Source: an uncultured Anderseniella sp.
Lineage (GTDB): Bacteria > Pseudomonadota > Alphaproteobacteria > Rhizobiales > Aestuariivirgaceae
Assembly (NCBI GenBank): GCA_938039915.1
Contig: CALHUA010000078.1
Coordinates: 1-46,331, forward strand
Reading direction: 5' to 3'
Length of the DNA: 46,331 bases
Below the pieces are notes generated by a model. The model was not told the DNA's origin, did no database searches, and saw only the letters and a list, made by a program, of their open reading frames with translations. A program made the position numbers and the translations under genes. The first letter of the stretch is position 1; each line of letters starts with the position of its first letter. Positions 1 to 8,032 of the stretch are shown here, piece after piece.

Positions 1-3
1 CGG

Positions 4-900
4 TTACCTGAGTTTGATCCCGAGCACCTTGTCGATCGCGGTCACCGCATCGACGTCATGCTGCGTCATGTACCTGCGCACTTCAAACAACTTTGCGTCG
101 ACAAGAAAGCGATACCAGAAACCCTGCAGTATGTGGAAAGCCCTGCCTTCGCGGCCGTCCAGAAAACCCAGACGAAGAATGTACCGGTAGAAGAAGTAGG
201 CAAATGCCCGCAATCCACCCGGCAGCCGGGCATAGACCCGTTCCTTCAGCCATCGTTTGATACCAGCCTGCTGGCCACCGGTCAGGCTCGCCACGGTTTC
301 ATGCGGCATGAACCCGTGTTCAAGGTTGAGAATATCCACCACTTCCCTGCTGGCATAGGAATTATGCTTTTCCGTCCACCAGCTCAGGGAACTGAGATTG
401 TCATCAACGATCTCACCGTGAAATTCCGCCGTCTTGCCTTCGACCTTGATGTGCTCATCCATCCAGCGATTTTCGCAGCGGCCCTTGCCATGCCGGAACA
501 GTCGCAGCACCCTGATCGGAAACAGGCCGCCATGACGGACAGGCCGGCCGAGAAAATTCATCCGCCGCGAAACCAGTACGCCTTCAATGTCGTCATCCAG
601 TGTGGCCAGTGACTTGCCGATTTCCGCCGCAAGTTCGGGCATGACGATCTCGTCGGCATCAAGCCGCAGCACCCAGTCAGTATCATCGTCCAACTGATCC
701 AGCGCCCAGTTGAATTGTGTTGCGTGGTTGGTCCACGGGTTGCGCAGAACCCTTGCTCCAAGATCACCCGCAATTTTGCAGGTAGCGTCAGTTGAACCTG
801 AATCAACTACCACTATGGCCTGCGCTATATCGCGGACAGACCCGATTGCACGCGCAATATGCTGTGCCTCATTGAAAGTCAAAACAACGACAGTGAGCAT
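4..900 (-). CDS. Family 2 glycosyltransferase, WaaE/KdtX-like
   Basis: Predicted GT-A fold glycosyltransferase of 298 residues that would add one sugar to the growing repeat unit at the cytoplasmic face. The N-terminus shows the GT2 nucleotide-binding strand and turn (VDSGSTD, residues 32-38) and the metal-binding LDADE at 80-84. The C-terminal half (a SWWTEKHNSYASRE stretch) resembles the LPS-core/capsule WaaE/KdtX group rather than processive synthases, and no membrane segments are obvious. It is the last gene of the minus-strand polysaccharide block in this window. Its ATG overlaps the stop of the upstream methyltransferase by one base (TAATG), which suggests translational coupling. Donor and acceptor sugars cannot be read from sequence. 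Confidence 0.87.
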   Translation of the reverse strand: MLTVVVLTFNEAQHIARAIGSVRDIAQAIVVVDSGSTDATCKIAGDLGARVLRNPWTNHATQFNWALDQLDDDTDWVLRLDADEIVMPELAAEIGKSLATLDDDIEGVLVSRRMNFLGRPVRHGGLFPIRVLRLFRHGKGRCENRWMDEHIKVEGKTAEFHGEIVDDNLSSLSWWTEKHNSYASREVVDILNLEHGFMPHETVASLTGGQQAGIKRWLKERVYARLPGGLRAFAYFFYRYILRLGFLDGREGRAFHILQGFWYRFLVDAKLFEVRRYMTQHDVDAVTAIDKVLGIKLR

Positions 901-1547
901 TATGGCCTGCGCGCGATCGCAATCATTGATTTTGCCAGGGGAGGAATTCTTCCGACCCGAAGATATCGAGGTGTCTCAAACCCTGCTTCTTCAAGTAATG
1001 TGCTGAGGGTTGAACAGGACCAGAATTTGATGTGCCCATGATCCCACAAAGCGGTAAAATGACGGTCCATCTTCCCTGACAGTGCCAGCGCCAGGTTCTT
1101 CAGATAACCATGATAGGGCGTTGAGACAATGACCGTTCCGCCTGGTTCACACAACTCAAACAACGTCTTTGCATAGTCTCGCGGCGCGTACACATGTTCG
1201 ACTACCTCCAGGCTTACGATTACCGGAAAAGTTCCCCATTTTCTGGACAGATCGTCATAGGCCGACCCGTGCTCAAGCTTCAGATCCGGATAACTGGCCT
1301 TCGCCTGCGCAATACCTTCCAGAGATGGATCAACTCCCGAAACTTGCCAGCCGTCTTCACTAAGCTTCGCCGCTATACAGCCATTGCCGCAGCCAAGATC
1401 AAACAAACGGGGTTGCAATGCGTCAGATCTGAGTTTCGAAAAAACCTGGGCCAGTTCAGAACGAACCGCCGGCAGCAGATAGGAATGGGAGTCGTTTGTA
1501 TCGGAGTCTTCATACTGGTATCCGTCGATACTCGCGAGCTGGCTCAT
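900..1547 (-). CDS. Class I SAM-dependent methyltransferase
   Basis: Protein of 215 residues with a Rossmann methyltransferase core. Motif I is LFDLGCGNG at residues 48-56, followed by an acidic strand end (VSGVDPS) and a motif-IV-like stretch (FPVIVSLEVVEHV). This is the UbiG/Methyltransf_11-type arrangement used for small-molecule or sugar O-methylation. It lies between an acetyltransferase and a glycosyltransferase with one-base stop/start overlaps on both sides. A role in methylating a sugar of the exopolysaccharide, or capping the chain, is therefore inferred. Substrate specificity is not visible in the sequence. Confidence 0.85.
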   Translation of the reverse strand: MSQLASIDGYQYEDSDTNDSHSYLLPAVRSELAQVFSKLRSDALQPRLFDLGCGNGCIAAKLSEDGWQVSGVDPSLEGIAQAKASYPDLKLEHGSAYDDLSRKWGTFPVIVSLEVVEHVYAPRDYAKTLFELCEPGGTVIVSTPYHGYLKNLALALSGKMDRHFTALWDHGHIKFWSCSTLSTLLEEAGFETPRYLRVGRIPPLAKSMIAIARRP

Positions 1548-2083
1548 TATCCATCTCCTCTGAGAACACGTGCGGGATTTCCGATAACAGTATTTCCCGG
1601 GGACACGTCTTTCATCGCAACTGCCCGGGCACCAACTATCGCAGCCTTGCCGACAGTCACACCCGGGCCGATAAATGCATCAGCGCATATCCAGGCATCA
1701 TCGTCGATGACAATAGGTGGTTTCAAGAGCGGCCGCTCCTCATCCCGCCAATCATGCGAGCCTGCGCAAAGATGCGACCCTTGTGAAATGGTTACCCTGG
1801 AACCCAGCGTGATCGGACCGAGCGCATACAGCATCACCCGGTCACCAACTGCACTTTGCGGCCCTATGGTGACATTCCAGGGCATGGTAATGCGCACAGA
1901 CGGATAGATGTGCACTTCATGCCCGATTTGCGCACCAAAGGCGCGTAACAGGAATCTTCTCCACCCCCACAACAGCCGTGGACTCAAAATAAACAACGGC
2001 CTGGCAAGACCCCACAGGACCCGTGCAATCTGCTCGCGCCGTGACCATTTCGTACTTTTCCTGTTCGAGACGACGTCGACCAT
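1547..2083 (-). CDS. WcaF-like left-handed beta-helix acetyltransferase
   Basis: Protein of 178 residues containing hexapeptide-repeat (LbH) turns through its central and C-terminal parts (for example VTIGPQSAVG, ITLGSRVTIS, AFIGPGVTVG). The catalytic-type His sits in AGSHD. The architecture and the N-terminal extension before the first coil match putative colanic-acid-type acetyltransferases (WcaF) and serine-O-acetyltransferase-like sugar acetylases. It should transfer acetyl from acetyl-CoA to a sugar hydroxyl of the repeat unit in the cytoplasm. Its stop overlaps the ATG of the downstream methyltransferase by one base, so the two decoration enzymes are probably co-translated. Confidence 0.88.
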   Translation of the reverse strand: MVDVVSNRKSTKWSRREQIARVLWGLARPLFILSPRLLWGWRRFLLRAFGAQIGHEVHIYPSVRITMPWNVTIGPQSAVGDRVMLYALGPITLGSRVTISQGSHLCAGSHDWRDEERPLLKPPIVIDDDAWICADAFIGPGVTVGKAAIVGARAVAMKDVSPGNTVIGNPARVLRGDG

Positions 2084-2121
2084 CTTACGGCACTCTCCCG
2101 GGGCTCACATTGTTCACGGCA

Positions 2122-3342
2122 TCAGTCCACATCCACCCATTCCGGACAACTGCCGCCGTGCAGCACCCAGGAATAGGTTGTGGACATTTTATCCGCGATG
2201 GCGGGCCAGTTGAAGCTGGTCTCCACGAGGTTGCGGCCCTGTTCACCGATCAAGTCACGTTCTGCCTGCGGCAGCGCCATGAACTGTCGCAGGGCATCTG
2301 CAAGGCTTTTCGGGTTTCGACTGATCTCAATAGCGGCACCTGCAGGAAACGCTTCGGGAATATTGCAATCGCCCGTCATCAGAACCGGAAGACGAAATGC
2401 CCATGCTTCCAGAATTGCCATCGGCAGGCCCTCGCTCTGTGACGGCAGGATGAAGGCGTCCGCCGCCGACAGGGTCGCAGCCTTGTCGTCGCCAAATTGC
2501 GGACCGATAAAGTGGACGCGCCGGTCAAGACCTGCCGCTGCCACCTGTGCCTTCAGCTCTGCCTCATGGCCTGCCTGGTCCCAACCTGCCACCACCAGAT
2601 GCCACTGGTCAGCGTCGTTGCCACGTAATTGCCGGTAAGCCTCGATCAGCGCTGCAAGGCCCTTCTTCGGGTGTATCCTGCCAAGGAAAAGCAATTTGCG
2701 CGCACCATCGGGAAGGCTTTCCTGCCATGCCGGCGGCGGTGGTGATTGATCACCAATCGAAGGGTCAACACCGTTCGGGATGACGGCAATCGGGGCACGA
2801 ACACCGTATGCCCTGATCGCAAGTCTCTCCGACTCTGCCAGTGCATGAACACATGCCGCGCCGCGCAGGTTCCTGGTCTCATAGAGCGCTGCAGCAACCT
2901 GCTTTTTCCACGCCGAGTTCGCGACTGCCCACGGATCCAGCATGCCTCTAGGCGAGATGACGCGGGGACCTGTCGTTTTCGACCAGGCCATTGCGGCAAT
3001 CGAGGAATACATCCAGATTCCGTGCAGATGAACGATGTCAGGCTGCATCTGCCGCAACGCTGTCAACAACTCCGGTTGATAGCCGAAAATCTGCGGCCCG
3101 CGCACCGGGAAAGTCTGCAGCGGCGTCTCGGCCCATGCCGCACGGTCTTTCGCCGAGAATTCGTCCTCGCCCGCAAACACCTGCAGATCAACGCCTGCCT
3201 GTTCAAGATACCTGGACAGGGCGCGAACCGAGTTGAACAGGCCACCGGCGCGCCTCGACATGCTGCCGGTCACCACGGCGAGTTTCATTTTCTCGGTTGT
3301 CATATCAACCTGGATGTCCCGGTCACGGCTTAGGTAATTCAT
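2122..3342 (-). CDS. GT-B glycosyltransferase, family 4
   Basis: Protein of 406 residues with the two-domain GT4 layout. The N-terminal acceptor domain has the Gly-rich loop near RAGGLFNSVRALS, the middle has HLHGIWMYSS, and the C-terminal donor-binding domain carries LFLGRIHPKKG and the EX7E-type motif region PSQSEGLPMAILEAWA. It transfers a nucleotide-activated sugar to a lipid-linked intermediate. The ATG at 3342 overlaps the stop of the upstream gene by four bases (ATGA), which supports this start over the later methionines. It is one of three consecutive GT-B-like genes that probably build successive linkages of the same repeat unit. The sugar is unknown. Confidence 0.9.
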   Translation of the reverse strand: MNYLSRDRDIQVDMTTEKMKLAVVTGSMSRRAGGLFNSVRALSRYLEQAGVDLQVFAGEDEFSAKDRAAWAETPLQTFPVRGPQIFGYQPELLTALRQMQPDIVHLHGIWMYSSIAAMAWSKTTGPRVISPRGMLDPWAVANSAWKKQVAAALYETRNLRGAACVHALAESERLAIRAYGVRAPIAVIPNGVDPSIGDQSPPPPAWQESLPDGARKLLFLGRIHPKKGLAALIEAYRQLRGNDADQWHLVVAGWDQAGHEAELKAQVAAAGLDRRVHFIGPQFGDDKAATLSAADAFILPSQSEGLPMAILEAWAFRLPVLMTGDCNIPEAFPAGAAIEISRNPKSLADALRQFMALPQAERDLIGEQGRNLVETSFNWPAIADKMSTTYSWVLHGGSCPEWVDVD

Positions 3343-4478
3343 CCGTTCTGATCCCGGTTTCCAGTATCAGATACGGAAGCAAGCAACTCATCACAACGGT
3401 CAACCAGCGGCTGCAACGCATGCTTCGCGTCGGCTGATTGCGGAAGGCTGGATGCTGTGGTTGCTGCCGTGCTCTGCCCATGGGTGAAAAACTCCTGTAC
3501 TGCAGTTTCGAAATCACCGGAACCTGTGAATGTGCTCAACCCGCTATAGCCGGCGCTGGTCAATGCCTCGGCAATCCAGTCCACACTCAATGTCGGGATG
3601 CCGAGGGCCAGAACTTCGGCCAGTTTGGTGTGAAACCCGCTACCGACAATGCGCGGATAGATAACCGCATCAAACTGACCCAGAAAGCCGGTATAGTCTT
3701 CGACCCATGTCGCAAACTGCAGGTTCTCGACCGCATCAAATTCAGCTCTCAGCGTTTCAGCCCCGGCGCCCCACAAAGTGATCTCTGTTTCCGGCGGACA
3801 AATCCGCCTGATGATGTTGACAGCCTCCGCGTCAAACCTGTTCTGGGCCGGATTGACAACGGCAACAGGTATCAGCAGTTTCCGCCGCTTGTCCGGTGAC
3901 GGCCGACGCTGGCCGGCAGCTTTGCGGATATGCTCAGTCAGCGGTATCGGCAACACGCCGGACCGGTTCGGATGACCGGCAATCCGGCAATCGACCGGTG
4001 ATACAAAGAACTGGAAATCAAACACCCGCCGCGCCAGAAACTCTGCATAACACCAGCACAGCCAGGCCGCCGCTGTGCGGGCAAACACCATGCCTGCGCC
4101 TGTCTGCATCAACTGGCGCCACCCCCGCAGACTGTAACTGTCATGACCGATAAGCACGAGACGGTCGCCGCTGTTTTGCCGATCCAGCACCACAACGGAA
4201 TGGATCATGTCGACAACTGTCACATTGCGGGGAGAATCTGCCCCGCGAGATCGAGAAAAATCCAGAACCCGCCACCACAACAGCTTGTGCAGCGTTTTCA
4301 CGATGCCGTAAATTGATGGAAAGCCAGAAAATTCCGGCGACGAAACCGTTTGATACTGCCCGGTAAAGCTGTCCGAAAGCACCTGGTCCACATGAACCGA
4401 CAGGTTCTTCTGCCCCTGAAACCCCGGCCTGTCGAACGGGTGATAGAAACAACAATAACACAGGCCCATTTCAGCCAT
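3339..4478 (-). CDS. Glycosyltransferase-like protein (GT-B, divergent)
   Basis: Predicted protein of about 379 residues. The C-terminal half has a GT-B donor-domain look: a KLLIPVAVVNPAQ strand, LWGAGAETLRAEF, and YPRIVGSGFHTKLAEVLALG in place of the usual GT4 E-x7-E region. The N-terminal half (FYHPFDRPGFQGQKNLSV) is not typical of any family I can name. It sits between two GT4 genes and its stop overlaps the next ATG by four bases. A TTG at 4505 and an ATG at 4469 are alternative starts, and none has a strong Shine-Dalgarno sequence, so the start is uncertain. Assignment as a sugar transferase rests on the C-terminal motifs and the neighbours. Confidence 0.72.
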   Translation of the reverse strand: MAEMGLCYCCFYHPFDRPGFQGQKNLSVHVDQVLSDSFTGQYQTVSSPEFSGFPSIYGIVKTLHKLLWWRVLDFSRSRGADSPRNVTVVDMIHSVVVLDRQNSGDRLVLIGHDSYSLRGWRQLMQTGAGMVFARTAAAWLCWCYAEFLARRVFDFQFFVSPVDCRIAGHPNRSGVLPIPLTEHIRKAAGQRRPSPDKRRKLLIPVAVVNPAQNRFDAEAVNIIRRICPPETEITLWGAGAETLRAEFDAVENLQFATWVEDYTGFLGQFDAVIYPRIVGSGFHTKLAEVLALGIPTLSVDWIAEALTSAGYSGLSTFTGSGDFETAVQEFFTHGQSTAATTASSLPQSADAKHALQPLVDRCDELLASVSDTGNRDQNG

Positions 4479-4535
4479 GCCCCGGCAGGCCAGCGGGCAT
4501 GACAATCAACGAACGTCCTGTGCTTCGCTGATACA

Positions 4536-5771
4536 TCAGACCGGCGCACTTTTAGCCTGCGGCAAATCGCTGAGTGCCGCACGCAGCATCGCACCGGACT
4601 CATCCCACGACACCAGCTTGACCGGGTCGAATTCGGAGCCGCTCTCCAGTTTGTCCCGCAGCATGCGACAGCCATTGGCAATGCTTTCAACCGACAGGGG
4701 ATCCACGATCAGAATGGGGCCGGCATCGGTCCGCGGCTGTTTCTCGTAGTAATAGGCCGCAGCACCGGTTTCCATTGATGACACCATGGGCAGCCCCGCT
4801 GCCAGGGCTTCGCTCACCACCATCGCCCAGCCGTCCGACAGGGACGGGTGCAGGAAGACATCGGCCTCATCATAAGCCTTCTGCAACTGCTCGCGAGACT
4901 GCCGGCCACGATAATCGATTGCCGGATCATCCGTCCGGAGCCGGTGTAACAGGTCTGTCTCAGCAGGCTCGGGCCCGCAGATGACAAGCCGGTCATCACT
5001 GCCGCGGATCCGGTCGAAAGCATCAAGAATCCGGTTAATGTTCTTTTGCGGAACCAGACTGGAGACATGCAGGAACCTGAAGCCCTGACGCGGTTCTTGC
5101 GATGGCTGCCCACCACGAGATTGTGATGCGAAACTATCGGGTGCCCCCAACGGCACCACTGTACACTTGCCGGTCCAGTTTTCAGGCATGGTCTTCAGGG
5201 CCGCCGGTGAACACACGATAATCCGGTCGCATGCCTCGAACTCGGCATCCATTCGATCGACCACCGTATCGTCTGCCCAGTTGGCAACGTCGTGCTGCAG
5301 TTCAAGTGATGCCTGTTCCAGCAAAAAGTGACGCACGAAACGTTCGTACAGGGAACCATGATTGACCATCATGGTGTTCCCCCTGTCCTTCAGGTGTTTC
5401 AGAGAGGTTCCAAGATAGCCCGCTGAAGTGACAAGCGTACTGTCCGTGTTGTTGCGCACTTTGAAACAGAACTCCATTTCGCAGGCCCGTATGTACAGCT
5501 TGCGGAACAGCAACTGCAACCGGCGCGGTAATCCGGTTTTTCTCGACGCCCGCCACAGCAGATATCCACAACCACCCAGCCACAACATCCGGTTATGCTC
5601 CGCGAGCCGGCTGAACCGGCCCTTGCGAAGATACCAGCCTGGGTAGATGGAATGGATCAGGTACGGTTCCGCGCCAAACTCGGCAGTGGCGATCTGGTCA
5701 AACAGGTGAAACCGTGTCGGGAACAGGAATTCCAGCCGCCGCGTACCTGATGAATTTTGAGCCGGACTCAT
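4536..5771 (-). CDS. GT-B glycosyltransferase, family 4
   Basis: Protein of 411 residues with a GT4 C-terminal domain: RFLHVSSLVPQKNINRILDAF, then LVICGPEP, and the EX7E-type motif in HPSLSDGWAMVVSEALAAG. The N-terminal half contains TSAGYLGTSLKHLK and VNHGSLYERFV, as in glycosyltransferases that act on polyprenyl-linked glycans. The ATG at 5771 overlaps the stop of the preceding sulfotransferase gene by four bases. It is inferred to add one sugar of the exopolysaccharide repeat on the cytoplasmic face. The donor is unknown. Confidence 0.88.
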   Translation of the reverse strand: MSPAQNSSGTRRLEFLFPTRFHLFDQIATAEFGAEPYLIHSIYPGWYLRKGRFSRLAEHNRMLWLGGCGYLLWRASRKTGLPRRLQLLFRKLYIRACEMEFCFKVRNNTDSTLVTSAGYLGTSLKHLKDRGNTMMVNHGSLYERFVRHFLLEQASLELQHDVANWADDTVVDRMDAEFEACDRIIVCSPAALKTMPENWTGKCTVVPLGAPDSFASQSRGGQPSQEPRQGFRFLHVSSLVPQKNINRILDAFDRIRGSDDRLVICGPEPAETDLLHRLRTDDPAIDYRGRQSREQLQKAYDEADVFLHPSLSDGWAMVVSEALAAGLPMVSSMETGAAAYYYEKQPRTDAGPILIVDPLSVESIANGCRMLRDKLESGSEFDPVKLVSWDESGAMLRAALSDLPQAKSAPV

Positions 5772-6499
5772 GGGGTGCAGGTTTTGGCCAGCCGCAGGAG
5801 TTTCTGATACATCGCCTCGGCGTCACTCAGTTTCCCCGCGAGCGAGGCGGTTTCCGTTATGGAGTTTTTCAATCTCTTCAACTCGGCGCGTCTGGCTTCC
5901 CGGCCCGCCTCATCTACCGATGCGCTGTAACGGGTTTGTTTGCTGATACGCCTCAGACTGATCTCGTCGACCAGGGTTCGCACGGCAGCGACATTCTCAT
6001 CCGTTTGCTCATACGTGCTGAAATCCGTGCCAAATTTTCCGTTCAGGCGTCGAATGACTTCCGGGAAGTCTCTCGTTACATCATCGAAGGAGACAAACAG
6101 TATGTCGGCACTGTGTGGTATCAGGGGACGATGAAATTGCACGTACTCTTTCAGAGCTGTGGCAGCCGAAAGTCGTCCATCGGTTTCTTCGATAAACGAC
6201 GCCGCCGCATCAACCGGGTTGCGGAACAGGACCATCGCCGGCACTTTGGCCTCAAGCGCCGTCAGTACGTGACCTGCAGCGTGCGCGTGATGTGCGATTA
6301 CCACCTGGCGAGGCCGTTGGGCGAACACAAAGGCGGCTTCTGCAAAACTGTTACCAGATCGCGGATAACCTTCAATCAGAACTTCCGTCTCAGGTCTCAG
6401 ATACACTTCGCTTCGGCGGAACCTGCTCAACAGTTCAAAGCCGGCCTGGCGTTGCAACACCAGGTTCCTGATCACTCTGCGGATTGTCAATGTGCTCAC
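5768..6499 (-). CDS. Sulfotransferase (PAPS-dependent type)
   Basis: Protein of 243 residues with both signatures of the sulfotransferase fold. The 5'-phosphosulfate loop is YPRSGNSF at residues 45-52, and the 3'-phosphate binding motif is LFRNPVDAAASF at 91-102. This predicts transfer of sulfate from PAPS to a hydroxyl or amine. Position inside a polysaccharide locus, between a polymerase and a glycosyltransferase, makes a sugar of the exopolysaccharide the likely acceptor. The start is GTG at 6499, 15 bases after the polymerase stop. No PAPS-synthesis genes occur in the window, so PAPS would come from general sulfur assimilation. A nucleotide-binding protein of other function is possible but less likely. 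Confidence 0.82.
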   Translation of the reverse strand: MSTLTIRRVIRNLVLQRQAGFELLSRFRRSEVYLRPETEVLIEGYPRSGNSFAEAAFVFAQRPRQVVIAHHAHAAGHVLTALEAKVPAMVLFRNPVDAAASFIEETDGRLSAATALKEYVQFHRPLIPHSADILFVSFDDVTRDFPEVIRRLNGKFGTDFSTYEQTDENVAAVRTLVDEISLRRISKQTRYSASVDEAGREARRAELKRLKNSITETASLAGKLSDAEAMYQKLLRLAKTCTP

Positions 6500-6514
6500 C
6501 TGCTTACAATCGGC

Positions 6515-7972
6515 CTAGGCTGTGACCTGCGGGCTCTGCTGCCGGTTGCCCGGATGCAATTGCCGGGGGTCATGCTGCGTGGGCACGGGCCGGGTAAATA
6601 CAAAACCCATCGCACATACGATTATCAAGGCCGGCAAATCCCAGTACAGCGCCCAGACATTGCCGTCGGTTACCAGGCTGAAGACGACCAGTGCCAATGG
6701 CGCAAAGCTTGGTCCGCTGATCTTTGGCACCAGAGTTGCCAGAAGATGATAGAGACCCACCAGCATCGCAATGAAACAGAAGCTAAGGATTATGGTTCCC
6801 ATGAAACTTCGCAGAACGATGTATGAGAAGCCCATCAATGATGGAGCGATGCCGATATTGTCGACTTCGATCCCCATGATGTCCATGCGCATGATTGTTC
6901 CTACATCGCGCGCATTCTGCAAAAAATCTCCGCTTGAGGGGAGCGCGCCGGCCTGCTCTCCCTGCAGGATCATCAGATAGGACTCCATTCCGATAAGACG
7001 ATCAAGCAACGGACCGACTGCGAAAATTGCCAGCCGCAGCCACTCCAGTGCCCCCGCCAATTCTCGAGATTGCGCGAGTGAGTGCTCGTAGACAGCGAGT
7101 ACCATGCTGGCATCGAGAGACTTGTAGATGACCAGGGATCGATAGATGTTCATGATTGGATACAGGACAAACACCGCAAGCATCAGGACAGCGATCAGTC
7201 CGCGCGGGAACAGTCTCGTTTTTGAAAGCAGGGGGATCATCAGCATCGTCACGATCGGCAGGATCAGGTAGGATTTGCTGCCGTACAGAAGAAACAGCAG
7301 AACGCCGGCAAACAGCCACAGGAAGAAAACCCAGCGGGCCATTCGCACGTCATTGTTGAGAACCAGCAGGAACACCAGAAATGACATGCCAAAGGGAAAA
7401 ACCCGATGGTTGATCACGTAGTTTACCGAGAGCAGAAATCCTTCCTGCGGCACGAAAACCCGTATTGAGGTTGTCACCACGAACAACGCAAGCAACAAAA
7501 ACAGCAGGGATTGATGGTCTGCCTGAAATCTCGGCCATTGTATGGTGTTACGCCTGCCGGCGTTCGGGAAAGCCAGAATGAGCATGGCAGCCAGCATGAC
7601 CAGGACGCAGGCGCCAAAATAGGCTTCGGAAAAAATTTCCTGCGATACCCCTCGGCGAAGCGGAATCGGCAGAAATTCCTGCATGCCGGTATCCGTCATT
7701 ACCGCCAGATAAACACCTTTTAGAGGATGAATTACAAGCAGCAACAGCAACACGAACACCAGCAGCGCCTGGGTGGGATGCCATATCCGTTTCAGGAACG
7801 CACACAAGGACAGAACCAGCACACACAGTGTCGTGGCAAATTCCGCAACCCCGAAAAGCCTGGAATTGAGCAACAGGGCGATACTGGCGCAAACGACAAC
7901 TGCCGAAACCACAAGCAGCCAGACAGGCTTGCTCCGGGCCGGCCCGATCGTCTTTTCAGCCGCTGTGTGCAT
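6515..7972 (-). CDS. Wzy-like polysaccharide repeat-unit polymerase
   Basis: Very hydrophobic protein of 485 residues with roughly ten to twelve predicted membrane helices and a larger loop in the C-terminal half (between FAVGPLLDRLIGMES and GFSYIVLRS). This topology is typical of Wzy repeat-unit polymerases, which join undecaprenyl-linked units at the periplasmic face of the inner membrane. Sequence conservation in the family is weak, so the call rests on topology, length and position next to the flippase, sulfotransferase and glycosyltransferases. A second, ligase-type candidate (21529-22920) lies in the same block, so which of the two polymerises is open. Confidence 0.7.
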   Translation of the reverse strand: MHTAAEKTIGPARSKPVWLLVVSAVVVCASIALLLNSRLFGVAEFATTLCVLVLSLCAFLKRIWHPTQALLVFVLLLLLVIHPLKGVYLAVMTDTGMQEFLPIPLRRGVSQEIFSEAYFGACVLVMLAAMLILAFPNAGRRNTIQWPRFQADHQSLLFLLLALFVVTTSIRVFVPQEGFLLSVNYVINHRVFPFGMSFLVFLLVLNNDVRMARWVFFLWLFAGVLLFLLYGSKSYLILPIVTMLMIPLLSKTRLFPRGLIAVLMLAVFVLYPIMNIYRSLVIYKSLDASMVLAVYEHSLAQSRELAGALEWLRLAIFAVGPLLDRLIGMESYLMILQGEQAGALPSSGDFLQNARDVGTIMRMDIMGIEVDNIGIAPSLMGFSYIVLRSFMGTIILSFCFIAMLVGLYHLLATLVPKISGPSFAPLALVVFSLVTDGNVWALYWDLPALIIVCAMGFVFTRPVPTQHDPRQLHPGNRQQSPQVTA

Positions 7973-8032
7973 GCAAGACCCTGCTGAGCCGACGGTTTGC
8001 CGGACACCAATCCACCTCTGTCGCCAATGCGA

